64,000 nt of DNA from Pedobacter sp. (GTDB lineage: Bacteria; Bacteroidota; Bacteroidia; Sphingobacteriales; Sphingobacteriaceae): the NCBI GenBank assembly GCA_031119475.1, contig JAVHXV010000002.1, forward strand, positions 248,001-312,000. The letters run 5' to 3'. Both the position numbers and the translations under genes were made by a program. Below are positions 18,625 through 26,985 of the stretch, in pieces. The notes below the pieces were generated by a model. The model worked only from the letters and a program-made list of their open reading frames with translations. It was not told where the DNA came from and searched no databases. The first letter of the stretch is position 1. The number at the start of each line of letters is the position of its first letter.

Positions 18625-19125
18625 TCAGAGACTGATCCTATGGTAAATGGTCTCGGTAGCCTTCGCCTCATCGCCCGCTGGCGAAATGTTGAATGCACGA
18701 ATGATAAATTGATCTGAATTGATGATTTCCAGTTCGGTCCGCCATCCCCAGGGTTCCGGAATGCCTTCGCCTCCATAACTGCCCAAAACCGAAAATCCAT
18801 TTCCGGTTTCATTGCCCTCAGACTGCATAATGCCGGTGCCCATGTGAAATGAATCGATCCAGCTTACTTGGCATTTCTGATTGCCAAGGTCATAGCCCCA
18901 AAGCATTTTTCCCTCAAAAGGTTTTCCGTTGATGGTGCCCTGATACTCATAGCTGAGAAAACGGTTGTCCATAATCATGGTCATCCTCCCGCGCATCGGA
19001 GATTCGTCTGCTAAAATGTCTTTTTCAAACCAGGTGCGGGTTGTTCCATCCCAATGCCCAACTAAACTGGCCAGCCTTTTATGCGGACCTGTTTCCTTAG
19101 AAATCTCAAATTTGCTTTTGCTCAT
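18625..19125 (-). CDS. DUF1579 domain protein (cytoplasmic)
   Basis: A 166-residue protein with no signal peptide. It contains LVGHWDGTTRTWFE, MIMDNRFLSYEYQGTINGKPFEGKMLWGYD, SWIDSFHMGTGIMQSEG and the final ETIYHRISL, the pattern of DUF1579 beta-barrel proteins. Its stop abuts the stop of the convergent regulator with no gap. A lipid-anchored paralogue lies at 37411-38028. Function is unknown. Confidence 0.82.
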   Translation of the reverse strand: MSKSKFEISKETGPHKRLASLVGHWDGTTRTWFEKDILADESPMRGRMTMIMDNRFLSYEYQGTINGKPFEGKMLWGYDLGNQKCQVSWIDSFHMGTGIMQSEGNETGNGFSVLGSYGGEGIPEPWGWRTELEIINSDQFIIRAFNISPAGDEAKATETIYHRISL

Positions 19126-19153
19126 AACTAAAAATAAGGAATTTAATTAATTT

Positions 19154-19180
19154 TACCCACTATTGAGCATTCCTACCCAC
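19154..19180. promoter_or_regulatory. TACCCAC direct repeat, 20-bp period
   Basis: TACCCAC starts at 19154 and again at 19174, exactly two helical turns apart, in the 62-base divergent gap between the DUF1579 gene and the lipoprotein at 19188. The second copy ends seven bases before the ATG. Paired direct repeats about two turns apart are typical of LytTR-type or other response-regulator sites. The assignment is inference. Confidence 0.35.
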
Positions 19181-19187
19181 GTAGTTT

Positions 19188-19781
19188 ATGAAATCTAACT
19201 CCTATTTATTGCTACTTTGCATCCTGTTCCTGACGGCCTGTAGCTCGCCTAATAGCCAACAGCAGGCCCAACAGTTTATCAATGAAGAAATTGGGTGGAC
19301 CATAGAAATTCCGACTGGCTTCAATTCGCTCAACCCGCATGAACTCGCGCAGCAAGATGAAAAGGGCAAGCAAGCAGTAGAAAGTGGGACTGGACAGAAA
19401 GTTGTTGCCGGTAAATTGGTCCATCTCCTCAACTTTCAAAAAGACCAGCTCAATTCATTAAATGCCACCATTCAATTATTTGATCAGCGCAAAGAAAATT
19501 ATCAAACAGCAAATCAAGCAACGAAGAAAGCCATTTTTGATGCCTATGCGGCCCAAAAGATCAAGATAGATACCAGTTCCTTTACCAACAGCTATGCCGG
19601 GGAGTCTTTTCATGGATTTTTGATCAAGATATATGCGCCCAATGGCGAGGTGCTGATGCACCAATTGATGCTGAGCCAACTTCGTAGGGGATATGATTTT
19701 GCCATCAACATCAATTACAATAATGAGAATGATGCAACTTTGATCATGGATGCATTAAAAAATTCTAAATTTTCAAAGTAA
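19188..19781 (+). CDS. Lipoprotein of unknown function
   Basis: A 197-residue protein with a lipoprotein signal (LLLLCILFLTAC, lipobox LTAC). The mature part starts with a Ser/Gln-rich linker and then a domain containing IGWTIEIPTGFNSLNP and a C-terminal MHQLMLSQLRRGYDFAININYNNENDATLIMDALKNSKF. This layout resembles small secreted domains that assess photosystem- or PsbP-like folds, but no assignment is firm. It lies nine bases before the next gene and forms a three-gene unit with it and the acetyltransferase. Confidence 0.72.
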   Translation: MKSNSYLLLLCILFLTACSSPNSQQQAQQFINEEIGWTIEIPTGFNSLNPHELAQQDEKGKQAVESGTGQKVVAGKLVHLLNFQKDQLNSLNATIQLFDQRKENYQTANQATKKAIFDAYAAQKIKIDTSSFTNSYAGESFHGFLIKIYAPNGEVLMHQLMLSQLRRGYDFAININYNNENDATLIMDALKNSKFSK

Positions 19782-19790
19782 CTTCGCTCC

Positions 19791-20354
19791 ATGTCGTCAC
19801 ATCACATTGTTAGGGAAAAACAGGAACCGGCCTTATACCTACAGGATTTTGAAGGTTTTAATGAAGAATACCTTGGTCAATTATTGGAATGGAGCCCAAC
19901 CGTATTGGTCTCAGCCCAATCCTACGAAAAAGCCATATCATTGGGGCTTAAGGTCGATGTGGTGATCGGAAACGATGAAAAGCTCGACGTGCAGGAACAT
20001 ACTCAATTCGTTTTCTCTCCCTACGATAATTTACCGACAGTCGTTAAATACCTGGTCTCCGAAAAATATCCGGCCGTGAATATCATCAGCCAAGAAGATC
20101 ATTTTGATGACCTGGCCGATCTGCTGCCCGAGATTAACATTGTGCTGTATACCGCCACCACTAAAAGTTATGCGGTCAAAAGCGGCTTTCGCATCTGGAA
20201 ACCAGCCGGTACGATCTTTAAGATCGATATCATCGCCTATTTGGAGACTGCCAATTTGAAACCATTAGAAAACGGTGATTTTGAAGTGATCAACGACGGA
20301 TTTGTCAGTTTCGAATTTACAATCCCCTATTTATTTTTGAGCGAATACCTATGA
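19791..20354 (+). CDS. Thiamine pyrophosphokinase-like protein
   Basis: A 187-residue protein beginning MSSHHIVREKQEPALYLQ. It contains LEWSPTVLVSAQSYEKAISLGLKVDVVIGNDE, which corresponds to the D-x-V-I-G-D-x-D substrate-binding stretch of thiamine pyrophosphokinases. The family name is recalled from Sphingobacteriaceae homologues sharing the same N-terminus. The usual GDFDS motif is replaced by GNDEK, so catalytic competence is uncertain. If active it would convert thiamine to TPP, complementing the riboswitch-controlled uptake locus at 48-52 kb. Its end overlaps the start of the GNAT gene (ATGA at 20351). Confidence 0.55.
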   Translation: MSSHHIVREKQEPALYLQDFEGFNEEYLGQLLEWSPTVLVSAQSYEKAISLGLKVDVVIGNDEKLDVQEHTQFVFSPYDNLPTVVKYLVSEKYPAVNIISQEDHFDDLADLLPEINIVLYTATTKSYAVKSGFRIWKPAGTIFKIDIIAYLETANLKPLENGDFEVINDGFVSFEFTIPYLFLSEYL

Positions 20355-20845
20355 TCCTTTTAAGAAAAGCAAAAGAAGCAGACCTCACCGTCATCAGGGA
20401 CCTGGCCGAAAGAATCTGGCCCCATACCTATGGTTCATACATCAGCAAAGCACAATTGCGCTACATGTTGGATATGATGTATAACCAAGGCGAACTATTG
20501 GGCCAACTCCAAAAAGGCCATACTTTTTTAATTGCCGAAGAAAACAAAAATGATGTAGGCTTTGCCAGTTTTTCACTCATCGACCCAGAGCAAGACGGTT
20601 ATAAGCTCCATAAAATCTACGTGCTGCCAGAAATGCACGGAAAAGGGATCGGCAAGATCTTGATGAACGAAGTCGTTGCCCAGGTTAAACGCAATGGGGC
20701 CAAAACGCTGCAGCTGAACGTTAATCGGAACAACAAGGCAAAAGATTTCTACCTTAAAACGGGGTTTAAAATCAAAGAAACCGTCGACCTCCATGTGGGC
20801 AACGGTTTCTATATGAATGATTATGTAATGGAACTTGAACTATGA
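20351..20845 (+). CDS. GNAT-family N-acetyltransferase
   Basis: A 164-residue protein with the GNAT core. Motif A is HKIYVLPEMHGKGIGKILMNEVVAQVK (acetyl-CoA pyrophosphate binding R/Q-x-x-G-x-G/A as MHGKGIG), followed by LNVNRNNKAKDFYLKTGFKI. It is translationally coupled to the preceding gene by ATGA. The acceptor may be a protein, amino acid or polyamine and is not predictable. Confidence 0.88.
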   Translation: MILLRKAKEADLTVIRDLAERIWPHTYGSYISKAQLRYMLDMMYNQGELLGQLQKGHTFLIAEENKNDVGFASFSLIDPEQDGYKLHKIYVLPEMHGKGIGKILMNEVVAQVKRNGAKTLQLNVNRNNKAKDFYLKTGFKIKETVDLHVGNGFYMNDYVMELEL

Positions 20846-20878
20846 CCATCTTTAAAATAGTCATAATGTAGTCCTTAT

Positions 20879-22192
20879 TTAAGGTCTTCCTTCTAATTTT
20901 GGAATCCTGGAAGGTGTATCTACGCCCTTAATGATGCTTACCGCGCTTTTGGCGATCGCCTTGATCGTGGCAAGGATGTTCTCCACATCTAAGGTCTCAT
21001 ATTCATCTTTAATGGTATGGTAAAGTTTATCGGTATCGATCTGGTCTGTGCTAATGGTGTGTGCGGGAACGCCAAGCGCAGCTAAAGTGGCATTGTCGCT
21101 GCGGTAAAATAGATTTTGTGATGGATAGGGGTCGGGATGGAAAGTAAATTCGGTTCCTTCCAGGTTTTTCTGTAAAATCTTTCCGAAATCAGACTTGTCG
21201 TAACCGGTAATGAAAGCCGTATTTTTTCCAAACTTGCTGTCTTTGCCAATCATTTCAATGTTGAACATGGCCACAACATCGTCGGGATTAAGTTTTTGCG
21301 AGAAATAGCGTGCGCCATATCCGCCAATCTCTTCGGCCGTAAAAGCTACAAAGATCAGGGTACGCTCGTTGTTGTTCAGTTTTTTATAGTATTTGGCCAA
21401 TGCGATCATGGCCGAAGTGCCGGAGGCATCATCATCGGCACCGTTCATGATGCTATCTCCTTCTTTTGCCTTCACGATGCCCATGTGGTCATAGTGCCCA
21501 GAAAAAATAACCAGTTCCTTTGCCTTAGATTTTCCAGGGATGACTCCTGCAACATTGAACAATGGCATTTTCACCACTTCGTTCCTTATATCGATCTTAA
21601 AATCTTTGGCCACAGTATCTTGGTCAAGCACCAATACCATTGCGGCAGCTTTGGCCGGATTTAGATCTTTTTCGTCAAAAGGTCTTCCGCCTTGCGCTTT
21701 GATGCGGTTAAATGCATCCACAAATTTGATGTCGACCAAGACGAGCTGTTTTTTTCCGCTCCTGGCCAATGCCCGATACTGGGATACGAAATCTTTGTTG
21801 GCATCCAGTTTTATCCAACCATCGCCATTGGTCTGGTCAAAGGATAATTTTTCTGAATTGTTGCCCAACACAGCGATATGGTCATTTTCGATTTTTTTAC
21901 CATCGATTGTCACCTGTACGGCAGCCGGTTTGAGCTGGTATTTATAAAAAATCTGGCGATAGTCCGTCGTTCCATCCAAAGGTTTCAGCCCAATTTCCTT
22001 AAACTCATTGGCGATAAAAGTAGCTGCGCGGTCTATCCCTGGCGTAAATGTGCCGCGGCCCTGCATGTCGTCGCTGCTCAAGCTTTTGATCAGGTGGTCT
22101 ACATAGGTCTTGGTAATGATTTTGTTGATGTCCTGTGCACCGGCACTCATGGCAGCGCCGATCAGGCATAAGGTATAGATTATTTTTTTCAT
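20879..22192 (-). CDS. M28-family zinc aminopeptidase, secreted
   Basis: A 437-residue protein with a signal peptide (MKKIIYTLCLIGAAMSAGAQ). Zinc-site motifs of the M28 family are all visible: SGHYDHMG (His), NGADDDASGTSAM (bridging Asp), FVAFTAEEIGGYGA (catalytic Glu pair) and the C-terminal His in GVPAHTIST. The insert between the N-terminal part and the zinc domain (~residues 100-215) looks like a PA-type domain. It is expected to remove N-terminal residues from peptides in the periplasm or outside the cell. It lies 24 bases downstream of the M61 protease on the same strand; both probably scavenge peptides. Confidence 0.9.
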   Translation of the reverse strand: MKKIIYTLCLIGAAMSAGAQDINKIITKTYVDHLIKSLSSDDMQGRGTFTPGIDRAATFIANEFKEIGLKPLDGTTDYRQIFYKYQLKPAAVQVTIDGKKIENDHIAVLGNNSEKLSFDQTNGDGWIKLDANKDFVSQYRALARSGKKQLVLVDIKFVDAFNRIKAQGGRPFDEKDLNPAKAAAMVLVLDQDTVAKDFKIDIRNEVVKMPLFNVAGVIPGKSKAKELVIFSGHYDHMGIVKAKEGDSIMNGADDDASGTSAMIALAKYYKKLNNNERTLIFVAFTAEEIGGYGARYFSQKLNPDDVVAMFNIEMIGKDSKFGKNTAFITGYDKSDFGKILQKNLEGTEFTFHPDPYPSQNLFYRSDNATLAALGVPAHTISTDQIDTDKLYHTIKDEYETLDVENILATIKAIAKSAVSIIKGVDTPSRIPKLEGRP

Positions 22193-22215
22193 GTATGATA
22201 TTGATAAGTAGGTGA

Positions 22216-24039
22216 TTATTTAACTTGTGATTGGAGCCATTGGTCCCTGAACGTCTTCATGGACGGTGTAAGCGTTCCGTCCGTTTTTTCGATAGGAACA
22301 ATTTCCAATGCTGGATTTTCGGCAAGTACCAATATAGTTTTTTTGGCAATGCCATGATAGGTGTAGGCAATGGTAATTTCATCGCCAGGTTTGTGCGAGT
22401 CGGTAAGCTTGGTCAGTGTCGCCTGGTCCTTGATTTCAGTACCGTCAATAGAAACAATAATGTTATCTAGGTCCAAGCCGGCCTGATAGGCAGGAGAACC
22501 AGCAAGTGTTTGTCCTAGCACGGCCTTTCCACTTTCAAAATTGAACCGCATGCCAGAATAGGCTTTGCCCGGAGCAGCTTTGCGCAGCACAAATCCTGCG
22601 TTGCGGAGTAGTTTTTCGTAATCTTCTTTCTTGGTGCCGTATACATAGTCCCTAAAGAAATTTGCGGCAAAGATTGGGTTTTTGGTCAATGTACCTAGCG
22701 TCTTCTCTAAGTCAGACATGCCGTAGGCGATTTCGGTCTTGCCATAAGCTTTCCATAGTGCACGCATGTAATCATCCAATGTCAACTTGAAGTCGCTCCG
22801 TAGCCTTAAATCTAGAGCCAGGGCCGTTGCAGCACCATAGGTGTAATATGAAGTGAAAATATTTTGCTTGTTGGTTAAATCGATGGATACGCCCGCGTCG
22901 GCGAATACTGCATATCGACTGGCTTCAATGGGCGAAAAATTCTTGGAGGCTGGCATGTTCAATACGGTATTGACCAATCCATTAAAGGTTTGGATCGCGT
23001 TGTCAACTGTTCTGAAACCCGCCCTGGTCAACAGGAGGTTGCCATAATATTGTGTAAATCCTTCAGCTACCCATAACCCTTCCGTTAAATTGGCATGTGA
23101 GAAATCGAAGGGCTCAAGGCCTTTGGGCCTAAACCGTTCTACGTTCCAGCTGTGGAAATATTCATGAGAAAAAGTCCCGAGCAGCTGATTTTCATATCCC
23201 GCAATCTGTGGGGTCCGCTGTACAATGGAAGTCGAATTGCGATGTTCCATGCCGTCTCCAGCATAATCTGGATAGACATCATGGAGGAAATAATAATGCC
23301 CATAATCATAGGTGGCGAGTTCGCCCCAAACAGCCTGGTGTTCCATCACCATTTTTTTTAGCATTGCCGCATATTGGTCAATGGTCTGCTGTTCATCGTT
23401 GCTGTGCGAAACCAAGTGGATGGTCTGGATTTTTCCGTCAGGGTTAGCGAGCGTAAAACTTGCTGTTTTGTAAGGGGCAAGTTCTGTTGGGCTATCCATA
23501 AAATATTGTAGGTTGGACGCATAGTAGGTGTTGTTGCCCAAAGGTTTAAGTTGGGTAGCAACTTTCCAGTCCTTTTTTTCGCTGTAGTTAAACTTAACGG
23601 TCCTTGGGCGGTTGTCCATCCCAAGTGGATAAGCAAAGGTAGCAGGCATGTTCAGGTGCGCATGGGTTTCGTCGAAGCCCGCGTAAGTACCGTCTATCCA
23701 GTTGCCAAATAAAGTATAAGTTATTTTTACGGTAGTGCTGGGCGATGGAACAACATATACATCACCTTCTGGTTGCTGCAAGATTAAAGGTTTTCCATTT
23801 GAATCAAACGCCTTGACGTGGTAGACGTTCTTGCCGAATTCGTGCGTTGCATACCTTCCAGGCGATGAACGGCTCATCCTGAATTTTAATCCCCCTTTGG
23901 GCACATTCGGAATAACCATGCTGATTTCGGCTTCATGGTGCACCACATTCGGAAAACTGATTTCATATCGAATTTCTTGTTGTGCCCTTGCCGTAAATGT
24001 ACTGGCCAACAAACCTATCCCAAGTAGAATTTTTTTCAT
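22216..24039 (-). CDS. M61 glycyl aminopeptidase family protease with PDZ domain
   Basis: A 607-residue protein with a signal peptide (MKKILLGIGLLASTFTARA). The zinc motif HEYFH is in GTFSHEYFHSWNVERFRPKGL, with the third ligand Glu downstream in GLWVAEGFTQYYGNL. The N-terminal beta-sandwich and the C-terminal PDZ domain (AGSPAYQAGLDLDNIIVSIDGTEI, about residues 500-580) complete the standard M61 architecture. Length is normal for the family. It probably degrades peptides in the periplasm and is cotranscribed with the following M28 peptidase. Confidence 0.9.
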   Translation of the reverse strand: MKKILLGIGLLASTFTARAQQEIRYEISFPNVVHHEAEISMVIPNVPKGGLKFRMSRSSPGRYATHEFGKNVYHVKAFDSNGKPLILQQPEGDVYVVPSPSTTVKITYTLFGNWIDGTYAGFDETHAHLNMPATFAYPLGMDNRPRTVKFNYSEKKDWKVATQLKPLGNNTYYASNLQYFMDSPTELAPYKTASFTLANPDGKIQTIHLVSHSNDEQQTIDQYAAMLKKMVMEHQAVWGELATYDYGHYYFLHDVYPDYAGDGMEHRNSTSIVQRTPQIAGYENQLLGTFSHEYFHSWNVERFRPKGLEPFDFSHANLTEGLWVAEGFTQYYGNLLLTRAGFRTVDNAIQTFNGLVNTVLNMPASKNFSPIEASRYAVFADAGVSIDLTNKQNIFTSYYTYGAATALALDLRLRSDFKLTLDDYMRALWKAYGKTEIAYGMSDLEKTLGTLTKNPIFAANFFRDYVYGTKKEDYEKLLRNAGFVLRKAAPGKAYSGMRFNFESGKAVLGQTLAGSPAYQAGLDLDNIIVSIDGTEIKDQATLTKLTDSHKPGDEITIAYTYHGIAKKTILVLAENPALEIVPIEKTDGTLTPSMKTFRDQWLQSQVK

Positions 24040-24172
24040 ACCAAAAAATATTTGCTGAATTTAAAGCTATTCATGAAATAAGTTGAATTTATATGAAAAT
24101 TATTACGAAGCTTGAGCCCTGCCCATCATCACAATCTTAATGGGCATTGTTTTAGATCAACTAGCTAAGACT

Positions 24173-25261
24173 CTAAGATTGATGATGTAGCGCTGCCTTT
24201 CTTCTTTCGATTTCGGTACTTACCCGAGTTTCATGCACGCCATCAACCACTTCTATCTCAAAATCACGATCCTTGTTAGCGGTATGGATCTGCGCAGTCT
24301 CTATGTTCTCTACAGCATGGTCGTAAGGACCTCGGCTGCTCATCAGTTTCACAAAAACAGGAAGGCACTCAAAAAAGATGAACAACAATCCGATGAAAGT
24401 TACTGCCAACGCTGTATTAAGATCCCTGGTGCCATCAACGTTGTGGCCCAACTGGCCAAGTGCCCAATTCCGGTCGGCAAAACCAGCAAGGTTGCTCAGG
24501 CTGTCCAGTTGTTTGGTGGTATACAGCTTTTCGCTCATCAACCCGTCGAACTGCTTCCTACCATCTACAAACTTTTCCATTTTGCGGACATCAGCGTTGA
24601 GCGTATCAAGATTTTGTTGCCTTTGCTTCAGTTCTGCTTCTTTCCTTTTCGCATAAGGGCCATATCCCATTACACCAGAAGTTTCGGTGGTTTTGTTGCC
24701 GAAGATTTCAAAGTTTAATTTTTGGCGGTCAGATTTGATACCGGCAGTAAGCGAATCACGTTGTGCCCGCAGTTCATTTAGCTTGCCAATTTCTATCGTG
24801 TATTTTTTATCAAAAGCTTTGTTCAGCGTATCGATCTTTGACCTTTGGCCATTGAGGTAGCTCACATTCAGGCGCTCTTTGATCTCTTTGTCAAAAATCT
24901 TGAGCTCCAATGGGCGGGAAATAACCACGCCGATCATAATGGCCAATAAGATCCTGGGTGTGGCCTGCCAGATCTGTCGGTTCGTGTTCGCGTTTTTGTT
25001 GATGCTCGACACGATGTAGCGGTCCATGTTAAAGATGGCCAATCCCCAGATGGCGCCAAAAAGGATGGCGAACAACCAGGCAAAATCGGCTCCCTTGAAC
25101 ACGAAATATAGGGCATATCCCCCAGAAAGCGCCGCAAAAAGACCTGTAAAAAAGATTGTAGCACCAATACCGATGTACTTATTGTGTTCGGTAGGATATT
25201 TCTCCAAAGTAGAGATGTGCGTGCCAGAGCAGTACCAAAAAAAACGAGAGATGCCGTTCAT
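24173..25261 (-). CDS. DUF4407 membrane protein with coiled-coil region
   Basis: A 362-residue protein from ATG 25261 (start MNGISRFFWYCSGTH); an in-frame TTG nine bases upstream is unlikely. Three hydrophobic segments lie in the first ~120 residues (GATIFFTGLFAALSGGYALYFVF, WLFAILFGAIWGLAIF with NMDRYIVSS after it, and ILLAIMIGVVISRPLELKIF). A long charged, helical region follows (residues ~120-270), then a fourth hydrophobic segment (ALAVTFIGLLFIFFECLPVFVKLM). This matches DUF4407. Function is unknown. It is a monocistronic-looking gene flanked by wide gaps. Confidence 0.85.
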   Translation of the reverse strand: MNGISRFFWYCSGTHISTLEKYPTEHNKYIGIGATIFFTGLFAALSGGYALYFVFKGADFAWLFAILFGAIWGLAIFNMDRYIVSSINKNANTNRQIWQATPRILLAIMIGVVISRPLELKIFDKEIKERLNVSYLNGQRSKIDTLNKAFDKKYTIEIGKLNELRAQRDSLTAGIKSDRQKLNFEIFGNKTTETSGVMGYGPYAKRKEAELKQRQQNLDTLNADVRKMEKFVDGRKQFDGLMSEKLYTTKQLDSLSNLAGFADRNWALGQLGHNVDGTRDLNTALAVTFIGLLFIFFECLPVFVKLMSSRGPYDHAVENIETAQIHTANKDRDFEIEVVDGVHETRVSTEIERRKAALHHQS

Positions 25262-25652
25262 GTAGATCAACCAATTAAATAATTAAGTATTAAACGCTTA
25301 AGGATGCCAGTTGTTACAACATAGATAAAATTCATACCGATTGTCATACCGAGCATCGCGAGGTAGCTCTGAATGAGTATCAAGTATCGAGTATCGAGTA
25401 TCAAATACCAAGTATCAGGATTGTTCTATCTATCATCAACCATACCTCTTCCATCTTCCATTTTCCATCTTCCCTCAACTACGTACCAGTGGGTATGTAA
25501 AAATACCGATTGCATGGTATTGATGTAAGTTGCTCATGTTCTGATCTTTATCAAAAAATTAATTGGTAAAAAGCTTTATGGTTTTGCATCGGCAGAAAAA
25601 CAGTACAACATCAGGAAAGCTTCTTTTTTTATTAAAACAAACAGCTAAAAAC
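25262..25652. other. Intergenic region, 391 bases, low-complexity repeats
   Basis: This divergent gap separates the DUF4407 gene (-) and the secreted protein (+). It holds the 7-bp tandem repeat at 25376-25417, an iterated TTCCATCTTCCATTTTCC tract at about 25448-25475, and two nearby TACC/GGTA half-site pairs around 25486-25525. No open frame with coding character was seen and no strong terminator. Promoters for both flanking genes must lie here but were not resolved. Confidence 0.6.
25376..25417. repeat. 7-bp tandem repeat AGTATC(A/G), six units
   Basis: The units read AGTATCA, AGTATCG, AGTATCG, AGTATCA, AATACCA, AGTATCA, so five are identical apart from the last base and one is degenerate. 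It lies in the divergent gap upstream of DUF4407. Confidence 0.9.
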
Positions 25653-26282
25653 ATGAAAAAATTATTACTTACAGCAGCATTTGCATTGTGCCTTTGCTTT
25701 GCGGCCAACGCTCAGGATGAAAACGTAACCGAAAATCCTGCAGAAATCAATGATGGCAAAACCTTAACCTTAGATGAACTAAAGGCACAGCGAGCTACGC
25801 TCTTGGCCTTGTCTAAATCTGAAGATTATCTCGATAAATTAGCAAAGGTAGATAAGCTACAGGCACCTAAAGAAACTGGCATTGCCGGACTTGATGCCTT
25901 GACCGCTACAGCTGCCAAATTGGTAGACCAGATGAAAACTACAAGGGGCTCAATTCCTCAATTTTATGCCAGCATTACCGGCCAGACCATGGATGGAAAC
26001 CCGGCAACCAGTGCTGCTGCGGTACAGCCAGATCAATTGGTCGCCTTATCTAAAATGTTCGTGACCATGGGCGTAGACCTTGTCAAATCATCAAAGGAGC
26101 TGTTGACCATGCCAGGAGAAATCAAAAGTGCTGGTGTAATGAAAGCGATGAAAGCGCTTAAATCAATGGCCTATATCAAGAATGCGTTTGTAGCGCTGAA
26201 ACAGGAAATTTCATTTAACGCAAAAATGACACAGAACCTGATTGCCACAAATAAGGCAATGAACCCAGAAAAATCAAAATAA
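25653..26282 (+). CDS. Secreted helical protein of unknown function
   Basis: A 209-residue protein from ATG 25653, where a normal signal peptide begins (MKKLLLTAAFALCLCFAANA). An in-frame ATG 30 codons upstream would bury this signal and is rejected. The mature protein is alanine-, lysine- and leucine-rich and almost certainly alpha-helical, with repeated short heptad-like stretches and no cysteine. No family is recognised. A clear intrinsic terminator follows at 26310, so it is a single-gene transcript. Confidence 0.75.
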   Translation: MKKLLLTAAFALCLCFAANAQDENVTENPAEINDGKTLTLDELKAQRATLLALSKSEDYLDKLAKVDKLQAPKETGIAGLDALTATAAKLVDQMKTTRGSIPQFYASITGQTMDGNPATSAAAVQPDQLVALSKMFVTMGVDLVKSSKELLTMPGEIKSAGVMKAMKALKSMAYIKNAFVALKQEISFNAKMTQNLIATNKAMNPEKSK

Positions 26283-26309
26283 ACAAACTATTTGACCAAC
26301 CAAAAAGTG

Positions 26310-26335
26310 AAGCCCGGCCCCGTGTCGGGCTTTTT
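26310..26335 (+). terminator. Intrinsic terminator after the secreted helical protein
   Basis: AAGCCCG (26310-26316) pairs with CGGGCTT (26326-26332) across a 9-base loop and is followed by a T-run. It ends the transcript of the gene at 25653. Confidence 0.85.
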
Positions 26336-26349
26336 GCGTACTCCTCCAT

Positions 26350-26379
26350 TTTGCTTGAGGCCTGATTTTGATATATTTG
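26350..26379 (+). promoter_or_regulatory. Bacteroidota-type promoter for the rhodanese gene
   Basis: TTTG at 26350-26353, 18 bases, then TATATTTG at 26372-26379, matching the TTTG / TAnnTTTG consensus of the primary sigma factor of Bacteroidota. The ATG is 15 bases after the box, giving a short leader. Confidence 0.7.
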
Positions 26380-26394
26380 TAAAAACAAAAAAAT

Positions 26395-26709
26395 ATGAAA
26401 GAAATTTCTGTAGAAGAACTCAAACAAAAAATAGACAATAAAGAAGATTTCCAACTGATTGATGTAAGGGAAACTTTTGAATACGAAATGTCTAACCTCG
26501 ATGGACTAAACATCCCTTTGGCAGGAATTTTAATCGAGACGGACAAAATTGCTACCGATAAGCCGGTAATTGTTCAATGCCGTAGCGGCAAGAGAAGCGC
26601 AGCAGCGATCATGCAGCTGGAGCAGCAAGGTTTCGATAACCTGTATAACCTAAAAGGCGGCATCTTGGCCTGGCAGGAAGCATTTGACCCAAACATGCAG
26701 GTATACTAG
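26395..26709 (+). CDS. Rhodanese-like sulfurtransferase, single domain
   Basis: A 104-residue cytoplasmic protein. LIDVRETFEYEMSNLDGLNIPL and the active-site loop VIVQCRSGKRS (catalytic Cys62) are intact, followed by GFDNLYNLKGGILAWQ, the standard rhodanese ending. Single-domain proteins of this kind carry sulfur as a persulfide for thio-modification or sulfide detoxification. It has its own promoter and is followed by an imperfect hairpin and a small membrane protein gene. Confidence 0.92.
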   Translation: MKEISVEELKQKIDNKEDFQLIDVRETFEYEMSNLDGLNIPLAGILIETDKIATDKPVIVQCRSGKRSAAAIMQLEQQGFDNLYNLKGGILAWQEAFDPNMQVY

Positions 26710-26719
26710 TGTAAAAGCA

Positions 26720-26755
26720 TTTGGCGTTGGGCAATTCATTTCGCCTAACGCTAAA
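26720..26755. other. 13-bp stem hairpin between rhodanese and membrane protein genes
   Basis: TTTGGCGTTGGGC (26720-26732) pairs with GCCTAACGCTAAA (26743-26755) using two G-U pairs and a 10-base loop. There is no T-run, so it is unlikely to be a classic terminator. It resembles degenerate interspersed hairpins elsewhere in the window. Confidence 0.5.
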
Positions 26756-26777
26756 CACATCACGCTAAACTCCGACT

Positions 26778-26969
26778 ATGGGCAAAAAAATTGCTTTGAA
26801 CGTATTTTACAACCTTGTCATCATTCTTTCAGTTGCCGGGATGATCTGGGCCTACCAGAACGAAAGCTTACTGATCGTTGCTTTTTTCGGGGCAGTTTTT
26901 GCCGCCATCGTGGTATTTAAGCTTCAGTTAATGAAGGCCATCAAAAAGGATTTTAAAAATAAGCCCTGA
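26778..26969 (+). CDS. Small two-helix membrane protein (DUF6358-like)
   Basis: A 63-residue protein, MGKKIALNVFYNLVIILSVAGMIWAYQ..., with two hydrophobic helices (residues ~6-24 and ~30-46) and a lysine-rich C-terminal tail. It resembles small proteins labelled DUF6358 in Sphingobacteriales; the name is from memory and tentative. Function is unknown. Confidence 0.65.
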   Translation: MGKKIALNVFYNLVIILSVAGMIWAYQNESLLIVAFFGAVFAAIVVFKLQLMKAIKKDFKNKP

Positions 26970-26985
26970 ACTTTTTACCTCAAGA

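Noticed and set aside
22216..24039. M61 and M28 genes as part of a secretion (type IX) cargo group
   Set aside because: Neither has the C-terminal sorting domain pattern; both end in ordinary soluble domains.
25563..25652. Thirty-residue extension of the secreted helical protein
   Set aside because: It would place the clean signal peptide in the middle of the protein.
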